DNA from: Caldilineaceae bacterium
GTDB lineage: Bacteria; Chloroflexota; Anaerolineae; Caldilineales; Caldilineaceae
DNA length: 7,592 nucleotides
Assembly (NCBI GenBank): GCA_028819675.1
Contig: JAPPKT010000584.1
Coordinates: forward strand, 1 to 7,592
Direction: 5' to 3'
Below are positions 1 through 6,676 of the stretch, piece after piece; the stretch's first letter is position 1, and each line of letters starts with the position of its first letter. The translations under genes were made by a program, and so were the position numbers. Under the pieces are notes generated by a model that had not been told where the DNA came from, made no database searches, and saw nothing but the letters and a program-made list of their open reading frames with translations.

Positions 1-341
1 TGTACCTGAGGGGCGACGACCTGCGACTTTACGGCGCGGAGTGCTACTTCTGGGTACATGCCCCAGGTGTTCGCTGGCATTTTTCGGGCAATCCAGTCCC
101 GATCGCTGAGAGGCAATGGGCGCCGGAGCCTAGCCGGTTTCGACTGGAGAACGACGAAACGCTGTGGCATCGCAGCTACAGCAGCGAAGAATTCTGGCAC
201 CGCAGCTATCCGGAGGGCGGACCGCGACTCGACAGTGTGCTGGGTGATGTGCACAGTTACGGCTTTTCATTTGTCGGATTCAGCCGGGAGGTGCAGGGAA
301 GACTGTCGATGGCGGAGTTCGAGATCCTGCCTGGGAGCTAG
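1..341 (+). CDS. C-terminal fragment of an unassigned protein (5' end outside window)
   Basis: An open frame runs from the window edge (first full codon at base 3) to TAG at 339-341, giving 112 C-terminal residues. I do not recognise the family. The fragment is rich in aromatic residues and Arg (a YFWVHAPGVRWHF stretch at about residues 15-27, then paired WHRSY and WHRSYPEG segments near 63 and 74). It ends in a block of alternating hydrophobic residues (GDVHSYGFSFVGF, then GRLSMAEFEI), which suggests a beta-sandwich such as a carbohydrate-binding or accessory domain. No membrane segment is visible. It lies on the same strand as all following genes and ends 108 bases before the first propeller gene, so it may belong to the same locus. 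Codon usage looks like the rest of the window. The reading frame is well supported because its protein composition is normal, unlike the overlapping Arg/Cys-rich frame at 58-453. Function is unknown. Confidence 0.7.
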   Translation, partial: YLRGDDLRLYGAECYFWVHAPGVRWHFSGNPVPIAERQWAPEPSRFRLENDETLWHRSYSSEEFWHRSYPEGGPRLDSVLGDVHSYGFSFVGFSREVQGRLSMAEFEILPGS

Positions 342-433
342 ATGGAAAAGGGCGGGAAGGAGTGCGGTGAAGGGGTTAGGAGCGACGGGCAGACGAATCA
401 GGCGTTGCATTGCACTTGTTTGGTGTGCCGAAT

Positions 434-439
434 GGAAGG
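434..439 (+). promoter_or_regulatory. Ribosome-binding site that favours the ATG at 450
   Basis: GGAAGG lies 10 bases before ATG 450. An in-frame ATG at 342 would add 36 residues rich in Cys, Gly and Lys that have no counterpart in the downstream paralogue. Both paralogues instead align from an initial Met-Thr followed by about 12 variable residues and then IGSRLE, which supports 450 as the start. The ATG at 432 is too close to this site to use it. Confidence 0.6.
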
Positions 440-449
440 TAAAGACGAG

Positions 450-2042
450 ATGACGGATCAGAGAGGCCCAGGCAGCGTCCCGGTCGAGATCGGTTCGCGC
501 CTTGAGCCGATGGTAGACGATTTCTTGATCGCGCGGTTGAGCGGGGGCGCGGCGTTGCGCTTGAACCAGCCTGTACCGCGCGAAGTAGCCCTGGTTACCG
601 ACAGGCCATGGGAGGGGAATTCATGCACATCATTCGCGGTATTCCGGGATGGTGACATCTATCGCATGTATTACCTCGGCCGTCATTTTGCTGCGACGCA
701 GACATTGCGAGACGAGACTTCCCACCCGGACTTTGTCTGCTATGCCGAGAGCAGTGACGGGATCCGGTGGGAGAAGCCGGAGTTGGGACTGGTCGAATTC
801 AACGGTTCCAGCAAGAACAATATTATTCTCAGCAGCGAGGCCAGCGCCTGTCCGTCGCGGGCGTTTGCGCCGTTCAAGGATGCGAACCCGGCTGCCGAGC
901 CTGAAGCTCGCTACAAAGCGTGGGCGACGCGGTTCCCAGTACTGGACGGCACTGCGTCGCGGCCTGGGCACAGCTGGGAGGTGCCGGACGGGCTGCATGC
1001 GCTTAAGTCTGCCGACGGCATCCGGTGGACTCCGATGTGCGACGGGCCGGTGATTGCGGATGGTCTGCTCGACTCGCAGAATGTGGCCTTCTGGGACACG
1101 ATGCGGGGGGAGTACCGCGATTACCACCGCAACGAGTTCCGCGTCGAAAAGACAGGTGAAGAACCGTACAGCGGACAGGAGCATTCGGGGCCGATGGGGT
1201 CCGGGGTGCGAGGTTCCCGTTACGGCCGCGATCTGCGTACGGCGACGTCGAGTGACTTTATCAACTGGAACGAGCCGGACTATGTAGATTATACGCAGGG
1301 TCGTGTAGACGAGATTTACAACAACTCCATCCTGCCCTATTTCCGCGCGCCGCATATTTTCGTGGGGTTTCCAACCCGGTATGTTGACCACGGCTGGTCG
1401 GAGGCGGTGGAAGATCTTCCGGAATTAAGCGAACGCCGCCTGCGCGCTTCGGCGAGCGAACGTCACGGCAGCGCCTTGACGGATGCGATGCTTATGAGCA
1501 GTCGCGACGGCCACACCTTCAATTTGTGGCCGGAGTCGTTCATCCGGCCGGGTCTGCGGCCTGTGGACAACTGGGTTTACGGAGACGGTTATCCCGGTTG
1601 GGGTATCGTGACAACTTGTTCGCTTTTTGCCGGGGCGCCGGACGAACTGTCAATCTACGTGTCGGAGGGATACTGGCGGGGAGAGAGTATGAATCTACGG
1701 CGCTATACGCTGCGGGTCGATGGATTCGCGTCGGTGCAGGCGCCACTCAGCGGGGGCGAATTGGTGACGAAGCCGGTGATTTTTGCGGGCAACCGATTGC
1801 GCGTCAATTTTTCAGCCTCCGCGGCTGGCAGTGTTCAGGTGGAGATACTGCGGGACCAGATGGATGAATCAGTTGCGGGCTTTGGACTGGATGACTGCGT
1901 GGAGTTGCTGGGAGACGACATCGAGCGTGTTGTTCGCTGGTCGGGAGGAGCAGATTTAAGCCGATTGGAGGGAGTACCGGTCCGGCTGCGCTTCGTATTG
2001 CGCGACGCGGACGTGTACGCTTTTCAGTTTGTCAAGATGTAA
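450..2042 (+). CDS. GH32/GH43-like five-bladed beta-propeller protein, copy 1
   Basis: This 530-residue protein resembles the large, mostly uncharacterised group of glycosyl hydrolase family 32/43-like propeller proteins of environmental bacteria. The N-terminal part (about 13-410) carries recurring S-x-D-G-x-x-W-type blade motifs: S101-W107, S187-W193, S267-W273 (SSDFINW) and a partial one at S350-G354. Conserved acidic candidates for an active site, shared with the second copy, are D23-D24 (MVDD), D144 (FKDANP) and E229 (HRNEFR). From about 418 a C-terminal beta-sandwich follows (GFASVQAPLSGGELVTKP to VRLRFVLRDADVYAFQF). No signal peptide or membrane segment is visible, so a cytoplasmic location is inferred. 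The start is ATG 450, from its ribosome-binding site and alignment with the paralogue. The stop lies 19 bases before the next gene, which suggests co-transcription. The propeller fold is a fairly secure call. Hydrolase activity and substrate are inferred, and a phosphorylase, lyase or binding role is possible. Confidence 0.8.
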   Translation: MTDQRGPGSVPVEIGSRLEPMVDDFLIARLSGGAALRLNQPVPREVALVTDRPWEGNSCTSFAVFRDGDIYRMYYLGRHFAATQTLRDETSHPDFVCYAESSDGIRWEKPELGLVEFNGSSKNNIILSSEASACPSRAFAPFKDANPAAEPEARYKAWATRFPVLDGTASRPGHSWEVPDGLHALKSADGIRWTPMCDGPVIADGLLDSQNVAFWDTMRGEYRDYHRNEFRVEKTGEEPYSGQEHSGPMGSGVRGSRYGRDLRTATSSDFINWNEPDYVDYTQGRVDEIYNNSILPYFRAPHIFVGFPTRYVDHGWSEAVEDLPELSERRLRASASERHGSALTDAMLMSSRDGHTFNLWPESFIRPGLRPVDNWVYGDGYPGWGIVTTCSLFAGAPDELSIYVSEGYWRGESMNLRRYTLRVDGFASVQAPLSGGELVTKPVIFAGNRLRVNFSASAAGSVQVEILRDQMDESVAGFGLDDCVELLGDDIERVVRWSGGADLSRLEGVPVRLRFVLRDADVYAFQFVKM

Positions 2043-2058
2043 CAGGGTACAGGAAACC
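2040..2058 (+). repeat. Post-stop repeat, copy 1 (contains the RBS of the next gene)
   Basis: The bases from the TAA stop onward, TAACAGGGTACAGGAAACC, closely match those after the second paralogue, TGACAGGTAGAGGAAACC at 3625-3642, with one gap and two mismatches. The AGGA at 2051-2054 is 7 bases before ATG 2062 and is probably its ribosome-binding site. Confidence 0.6.
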
Positions 2059-2061
2059 CAC

Positions 2062-3627
2062 ATGACCATGGCCAACTTGAACGAAGGCGCGAATCCTGTC
2101 AACATCGGCTCCCGCCTGGAGTTGATGGTGGACGACTATCTCGTGGCGCGGCTAGGCGGCGGCGCCCGACGGCGTTTGAACAGTCCGGTCTCCCGGGACA
2201 TAGCGTTGCAGTTGGACGCACCTTGGGAGGGTAATGCAAGCGGGGGCTTCACAGTTTTTGAGGACGGCGGCCGATACCGCGTGTACTACCGAGGGCAGAA
2301 TTTTGTGTACGAAGATGGGGAGTTGGGCACTCCGGGCGGCAAGTATATCTGCTATGCGGAGAGTGCCGACGGCATCCACTGGGAGAGGCCGGATCTGGGC
2401 CTGGTCGAGTTCGATGGTTCCAGGAAGAACAACATCCTCTTGGATGCAGCGGAGATATTGAACGGCATGTTCTCACCGTTCAAAGACGGGAATCCCGAGT
2501 GTGCTGATGATTCACGTTACAAGGCGTTCTCGTTGATGCAGCGCGGGAAGGTGAGAGGGCTGTGGGCGTACGGATCGCCGGACGGTATCCATTGGTCGGC
2601 CATAAGCGAAGGGCCGGTCATCACTGAGGGGTTGCTGGACACGCAGAATCTGGCCTTTTGGGACGGGGTACGCGGCGAGTACAGGGCCTATCATCGCAAT
2701 GAGTTCCGGCTGCCAGAGACGGGAGAAGAGCCTTACGGGGGTCATCCAGTTCAGGCAGGTAATGGCGGCCACGGAGTCGGGTCGCAAGGGTCTTTGCGAG
2801 GGTCACGCTACGGACGCGACATTCTCACTGCCACTTCGACTGATTTCATCAACTGGAGCGATTCCGTTTACGTCAACTACAACGAAGGCCGACCCAGCGA
2901 GTTGTACACGAACCAGGTCACGCCCTATTACCGTGCGCCGCATCTCTTTCTGGGCTTCCCGACTCGTTATGTCGAGCGCGGGTGGTCGGAGGAACTGGAG
3001 GCGTTGCCGGAGCTTGAACATCGCCTCATGCGCGCCGCGATCAGTGAGCGCTACGGCGCGGCGGTGACCGACGGCATGTTCATGAGTAGTCGTGACGGGT
3101 ACAGCTTCAATTTATGGCCGGAGTCCTTCATCCGGCCGGGGCTGCGGCCGCGAGACAACTGGACCTACGGAGATAATTTTCAGAACTGGGGGATTGTGAC
3201 AACACCTTCTGCAGTTGCCGGCACGCCGGATGAACTGTCCTTTTATGTACGGGAAGGCTACTGGCGGGACGGAGCCAGCACTTTGAGGCGCTACACGATG
3301 CGGGTGGACGGTTTCGCTTCGGTGCAGGCGCCATTGGCTGGGGGGGATCTGGTTACCAGGCCGCTCATCTTCTCGGGCCGCGAGTTGGTTCTCAACTTCT
3401 CGGCCTCTGCGGCGGGCAGCATTCGCGTGGAGTTGTTGCGCGATCAGATGAACACCCCGGTCGAGGGATTCAGTCTTGAGGACTGTGTTGAGGTGTTGGG
3501 AGACGATCTGGAACGCGCAGTGCGCTGGAAAGAAGGCCGGGAGTTGGGCAATCTGGCCGGGACGCCGGTCCGTCTGCGTTTTGCGCTGAGAGATGCGGAG
3601 CTCTTTTCCTTCCGTTTTCGAGAGTGA
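2062..3627 (+). CDS. GH32/GH43-like five-bladed beta-propeller protein, copy 2
   Basis: This is a 521-residue tandem paralogue of the preceding gene, about 60% identical by eye along its whole length. The propeller part spans roughly residues 14-405. Its S-x-D-G-x-x-W-type motifs begin at S101, S172, S259 (STDFINW) and, in partial form, S342. The shared acidic candidates are D24-D25 (MVDD), D142 (FKDGNP) and E214 (HRNEFR). The C-terminal beta-sandwich starts near 410. The main differences from copy 1 are a shorter segment between the first two blade motifs and a longer Gly-rich loop before RGSRYGRD (near residues 230-245). No signal peptide is seen. The start is ATG 2062 (AGGA 7 bases upstream); ATG 2068 is also possible. 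An ATG at 2029 inside the previous gene would add 11 unmatched residues and is less likely. Both copies look intact, which suggests divergence in specificity rather than redundancy, but the activity is unproven. Confidence 0.8.
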   Translation: MTMANLNEGANPVNIGSRLELMVDDYLVARLGGGARRRLNSPVSRDIALQLDAPWEGNASGGFTVFEDGGRYRVYYRGQNFVYEDGELGTPGGKYICYAESADGIHWERPDLGLVEFDGSRKNNILLDAAEILNGMFSPFKDGNPECADDSRYKAFSLMQRGKVRGLWAYGSPDGIHWSAISEGPVITEGLLDTQNLAFWDGVRGEYRAYHRNEFRLPETGEEPYGGHPVQAGNGGHGVGSQGSLRGSRYGRDILTATSTDFINWSDSVYVNYNEGRPSELYTNQVTPYYRAPHLFLGFPTRYVERGWSEELEALPELEHRLMRAAISERYGAAVTDGMFMSSRDGYSFNLWPESFIRPGLRPRDNWTYGDNFQNWGIVTTPSAVAGTPDELSFYVREGYWRDGASTLRRYTMRVDGFASVQAPLAGGDLVTRPLIFSGRELVLNFSASAAGSIRVELLRDQMNTPVEGFSLEDCVEVLGDDLERAVRWKEGRELGNLAGTPVRLRFALRDAELFSFRFRE

Positions 3628-3642
3628 CAGGTAGAGGAAACC
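3625..3642 (+). repeat. Post-stop repeat, copy 2 (possible relic ribosome-binding site)
   Basis: TGACAGGTAGAGGAAACC matches the post-stop sequence of copy 1 at 2040-2058. Here the AGGA (3635-3638) has no start codon at the matching distance, and ACGAC follows where copy 1 has ATGAC. It therefore looks like an unused copy of the leader carried along by the gene duplication. Confidence 0.5.
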
Positions 3643-3651
3643 AGTTACGAC

Positions 3652-3657
3652 AGGGGG
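3652..3657 (+). promoter_or_regulatory. Ribosome-binding site that favours the GTG at 3667
   Basis: AGGGGG lies 9 bases before GTG 3667. It abuts the alternative TTG at 3658, which is too close to use it. Starting at 3667 gives a protein beginning MKITAIET, a typical enolase-superfamily N-terminus. Confidence 0.6.
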
Positions 3658-3666
3658 TTGCATAGA

Positions 3667-4803
3667 GTGAAAATCACTGCCATTGAGACTATCGCCCTGA
3701 TGGACCCGGGCAAGGCCTGGGAGACGGTGGTGCGGGTGCATACCGACGAGGGAATCAGCGGCATCGGGCAGGCGGAATCTCCGTCGCTCGTGGTCGAGGC
3801 GATTGTTCGCTGCGACGGGGGGTTGGAGGAGCTATTGCTGGGGGAGGACCCGCTGCAGGTGGAGCGACTGTGGCAGAAGATGTATGCGGCCACCGGGCTG
3901 TTTGGCCGGCGGGGTGTCACGATTGCTGCGATTGGGGCGGTGGAGACAGCGCTATGGGACATCGCGGGCCAGGCGCTGGGCAAGCCGGTGTGCGAGCTGA
4001 TCTGGCAGGCGTGCTGCACAGTGACGGAGTCGAGCGATGTGAAAGAGCGGGTACGACCATACGCCACGGTCTACCCACCGGGCGAGGATGTGGCTGAGAT
4101 TGTTGAGCGTTTCACGCTGGCCAGGGAGCGGAACTTCAGGGCGATGAAACTGGAGGAGTGGCCCGGAGGTTTTTCGCATGTGAGCATTCAGCGGGACGTT
4201 GAGGTTGTACGGGCGGCGAGGGAAACGATCGGCGAGGAGCGGGATTTGTTGATCGACGTGCAGAACCGCTGGTCCGAGGTGGGGCAGGCGCTGGAATCGA
4301 TCAGGGCGATCGCGGCGTTCCGACCGTACTTTGTCGAGGCACCACTTCCCGCCGACAACCTTGCTGGCCTGGCCCGGCTGGCTGATGCCGTGGACACGCG
4401 CATTGCTGTAGGCGACTGGGGGTTCACGACCCGTTTCGAGTTTGAGGAGATCATGGAGAAGGGGCGGGTGGACGTGGTCCAGCCAAGTTCGGTGCGGTCC
4501 GGGGGCATAAGGGAGATTACGCGTATTGCCGAAGCCGCGTATCGCCGCGGGCTGATCTGCGTGCCTCATGCGTGGTGTCACATGGTCGGCGTGGCGGCGG
4601 AGATCCATTTGGCGGCGGTGCTGCCGAATATGCCCTACTTCGAGATGCCGATCGCCTTTCCGGATTCGCCGATAATTTCTGAGCTGTTGGAGCCCGTTAT
4701 TGAGGTGGACTCAGACGGCCTAATCGAGGTTCCCAAGCGGCCGGGATTGGGGTTTGCGCTGAATGAAGATGTGGTGGAGCAGTTTCGGGTGGCACCGCAT
4801 TAG
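3667..4803 (+). CDS. Enolase-superfamily protein, mandelate racemase/muconate lactonizing type; likely sugar-acid dehydratase relative
   Basis: This 378-residue protein, full length for the family, has an N-terminal capping domain (about 1-125) and a C-terminal barrel (about 140-360). By motif and spacing, the metal ligands are D197 (IDVQNRW), E224 (FVEAPL) and D250 (AVGDWG). H301 (VPHAW) matches the catalytic His of mandelate racemase and E326 (YFEM) the late Glu. Family members abstract a proton alpha to a carboxylate and often dehydrate sugar acids to 2-keto-3-deoxy acids. Two expected residues differ. The KxK motif is K161-L-E163, so the second Lys is Glu. The position of the Asp in the His-Asp dyad is S274 (QPSSVRSGG instead of QPDxxRxGG). 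The third metal ligand is Asp rather than Glu, as in muconate lactonizing enzymes. The protein is therefore either a divergent enzyme relying on H301 or one of altered chemistry. The gene follows the propeller pair by 39 bases and is probably co-transcribed. Family membership is secure; the reaction is not. Confidence 0.88.
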   Translation: MKITAIETIALMDPGKAWETVVRVHTDEGISGIGQAESPSLVVEAIVRCDGGLEELLLGEDPLQVERLWQKMYAATGLFGRRGVTIAAIGAVETALWDIAGQALGKPVCELIWQACCTVTESSDVKERVRPYATVYPPGEDVAEIVERFTLARERNFRAMKLEEWPGGFSHVSIQRDVEVVRAARETIGEERDLLIDVQNRWSEVGQALESIRAIAAFRPYFVEAPLPADNLAGLARLADAVDTRIAVGDWGFTTRFEFEEIMEKGRVDVVQPSSVRSGGIREITRIAEAAYRRGLICVPHAWCHMVGVAAEIHLAAVLPNMPYFEMPIAFPDSPIISELLEPVIEVDSDGLIEVPKRPGLGFALNEDVVEQFRVAPH

Positions 4804-4921
4804 TTGTTTGAACTGTGATTCTGGTGATCAAGTGACTGATACTGATTCATTTTTTTCGATGGAGCCCGGGGTATAGAGAAAGGAGTCGGGTAGGCTCGAT
4901 TCTGGTCCGGGAAGAGATGTT
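4804..4921 (+). other. Intergenic gap, AT-richer than its surroundings; possible promoter, none proven
   Basis: This is the longest gap between complete genes. Its first half is distinctly AT-rich and includes a run of seven T at 4850-4856. I find no hairpin directly before the T run, so it is not a convincing terminator. TATAGA at 4872-4877 is a weak -10-like element without a good -35 partner. The last bases, GGGAAGAG (4909-4916), are the probable ribosome-binding site for ATG 4922. Confidence 0.35.
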
Positions 4922-6589
4922 ATGGCAAGGATGACGGCGGCGCAGGCGCTGGTCGAGTCGCTGCGGGTGCAGGGCGTGGACACGATATTCGGGGTCATCT
5001 CCAGCCACACGATGGAGATATTCGACGCGCTTTACGACCACCAGGACGCCATCCGCTTCATCAGCACGCGCCATGAACAGGCGGCGGCGATGATGGCGGA
5101 CGGGTATGCGAGGGTGACGGGCCGGCCCGGCATCTGCCTGACCAGTACGGGGCCGGGCGCGGCAAACTCAATGGGCGGTCTCGGGGAGGCTTACGACGCG
5201 TCTTCCCCTGTTTTGACGATCACCAGTACGGCGGAAGAGCAGTTGTACGAGCGAGGCCTTGGCACGATGCATGAGACCAAGAACCAGTTGGCCATGCTCT
5301 CGACGGTGACGCAGCAAAGTGTCCATATCAGAAGGCCAGAAGAGGTACCAGAGGAGATTGGGGAAGCATTCGAACGCTTCAGCAGCCTGCGCCAGCGCCC
5401 GGTTGCCGTCGAGATACCGTCGGACGTTCAGGGTCAGGAAGCGGAGATAGCGATTCCGGGGCCGGTTCGAGGAGCGACTCGGTCAGCAGATCCGGCCGCG
5501 GTCGAGGCTGCTGCGGAGGTATTGTTGGCGGGTGGGCGAGTGGGGGTGATGGCGGGGACAGGCGTACACCGCTCGGGAGCGGGCCGGGAGCTCACGCGCC
5601 TGGCGGAACGTCTGGGTGCGCCGGTATTCACCACGGCGAACGGCAAGGGCGCAATCGCCGAAGATCACCCATTGAGCCTGGGCATGTACGGCGGCGAGTA
5701 CAACTTTCCGCCTGGCGGGCTGGAAGATCCGCGCCAGACGTTCGCCAACAGCCTGGACGTTCTCCTGGTCGCCGGCTCCAGCCTTTCCTATTTCAGGGCG
5801 AAGTCGCAGGGCCTGCGACAGCCGCCGCAGTTGATTCATCTGGATATTGATGTCGCGCCAATGGACAGATGGTATGAAGCGACGGTGCGATTGGTAGGCG
5901 ACGCGAGGACGGTACTGGAGCAACTCAACGGCGCGCTGGAGAACAAAAGGAACTCTGACAGGACGGTAAACGACATTGAGCAAGACTTCGCCGCGGAGGT
6001 GCGGGCGGTCCGGGAGCGGATCAGGAAGTACAAACGGAAGACGATGCCGAACGAGACAAATATTATGGAGTCGATCCGGGCTGCGACGGCCCGGGACGCG
6101 GTCTTTGTCGGCGACGTTGGGGTCTGCAACCATCGCGGGGCTAACTACTGTCTGGAGATTTACGAAGAGCGGAGTTACCTCATTCCTGCATGGGGCGGTC
6201 TGGGATTTGGCCTGCCGGCTGCCGCCGGCGCGAAGGCAGGCGTCCCGGAACGGCAGGTGATCTGCATTACCGGCGACGGCGGATTCCAGTTCAATATTCA
6301 GGAATTGGGGACCTGTGTGCAGTATGGGCTGCGACCTGTCGTCATTGTTTTTAACGACGATGCCTGGGGGCTGCTGCGTTACTACCAGAAGAATCGAGGG
6401 GGAGGGCGCTATATTGCCAGCGACTTGCGGAACCCGGATTTCACCAGGATGGCTGAGGCCTATGGTGCCCGCGGTGAGCAGGTTAAATCCCTGCCTGAAT
6501 TGGTCGAGGCGTTGGAACGGGCGCTGTTGGCGGAGTCAATTACGGTGATCGACGTGAAGACGCCTGAGGGATTCGCCAACTTCAGATAG
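4922..6589 (+). CDS. Thiamine diphosphate-dependent enzyme, acetolactate synthase/2-oxoacid decarboxylase type
   Basis: The 555 residues show the usual three-domain order. The N-terminal ThDP-binding (pyrimidine) domain spans about 1-170, with E52 in RHEQAAAMMADGYAR, the Glu that activates the cofactor, and the LTSTGPGAANS turn. The central domain spans about 190-325. The C-terminal pyrophosphate-binding domain spans about 370-550, with GDG at 451-453 and N478-D479-D480, the GDG-x(about 25)-NN signature with Asp in the second Asn position. D452 and N478 are the expected Mg ligands. Such enzymes decarboxylate 2-oxo acids or join or cleave C-C bonds next to a carbonyl. No regulatory-subunit gene adjoins it, and the setting is catabolic, so a biosynthetic acetolactate synthase is unlikely. 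Next to a possible sugar-acid dehydratase, a role on a 2-oxo sugar acid is a reasonable inference. The start is ATG 4922, 5 bases after GGGAAGAG. Benzoylformate decarboxylase-like or IolD-like activities remain possible, though IolD is usually longer. Confidence 0.88.
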   Translation: MARMTAAQALVESLRVQGVDTIFGVISSHTMEIFDALYDHQDAIRFISTRHEQAAAMMADGYARVTGRPGICLTSTGPGAANSMGGLGEAYDASSPVLTITSTAEEQLYERGLGTMHETKNQLAMLSTVTQQSVHIRRPEEVPEEIGEAFERFSSLRQRPVAVEIPSDVQGQEAEIAIPGPVRGATRSADPAAVEAAAEVLLAGGRVGVMAGTGVHRSGAGRELTRLAERLGAPVFTTANGKGAIAEDHPLSLGMYGGEYNFPPGGLEDPRQTFANSLDVLLVAGSSLSYFRAKSQGLRQPPQLIHLDIDVAPMDRWYEATVRLVGDARTVLEQLNGALENKRNSDRTVNDIEQDFAAEVRAVRERIRKYKRKTMPNETNIMESIRAATARDAVFVGDVGVCNHRGANYCLEIYEERSYLIPAWGGLGFGLPAAAGAKAGVPERQVICITGDGGFQFNIQELGTCVQYGLRPVVIVFNDDAWGLLRYYQKNRGGGRYIASDLRNPDFTRMAEAYGARGEQVKSLPELVEALERALLAESITVIDVKTPEGFANFR

Positions 6590-6656
6590 GGTGGATGGGA
6601 TGCAGGAGTCAAAGAAAGTTCTCGCCAACCCATCCGGCGACCTGCCATTGACCAGG

Positions 6657-6666
6657 AAGGGGAGGG
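6657..6666 (+). promoter_or_regulatory. Strong ribosome-binding site for the oxidoreductase gene
   Basis: AAGGGGAGGG lies 10 bases before ATG 6677. It is the most purine-rich leader in the window and supports this start. Confidence 0.6.
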
Positions 6667-6676
6667 ACAGACGCAC

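Noticed and set aside
342..449. N-terminal extension of copy 1 from ATG 342, which would overlap the previous stop region as TAGATG
   Set aside because: GGGAG 4 bases upstream makes it possible, but the added 36 residues have no match in the paralogue and look non-coding; ATG 450 has its own ribosome-binding site.
58..453. Open frame of 131 codons overlapping the first partial gene
   Set aside because: Its product is Arg/Cys-rich and low in normal structure. The frame ending at 341 gives an ordinary protein across the same bases, and the 450 start falls at its end.
630..1391. 253-codon minus-strand open frame inside propeller copy 1
   Set aside because: It is antisense to a well-supported gene, and its Arg/Pro/His-rich product is typical of shadow frames in GC-rich coding DNA.
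3112..3741. 209-codon minus-strand open frame across the end of copy 2 and the start of the enolase gene
   Set aside because: It is a shadow frame of two recognisable proteins with no recognisable product of its own.
3952..4608. 218-codon minus-strand open frame within the enolase gene; similar frames lie at 5483-6133 and 7082-7570
   Set aside because: All are antisense to conserved enzyme domains, with compositions typical of non-coding frames.
4879..4885. Shine-Dalgarno-like AAAGGAG in the gap before the ThDP gene
   Set aside because: No start codon follows at a useful distance in any frame leading to a protein; the real site is GGGAAGAG at 4909-4916.
6572..6629. Short direct repeat TCGCCAAC either side of the ThDP gene stop
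   Set aside because: Eight bases is within chance expectation in GC-rich sequence, and no target-site or element structure goes with it.
6593..6635. Inverted repeat GGATGGG / CCCATCC after the ThDP gene
   Set aside because: The stem is only 7 base pairs with a 29-base loop and no T run follows, so it is not a convincing terminator; chance pairing is likely.
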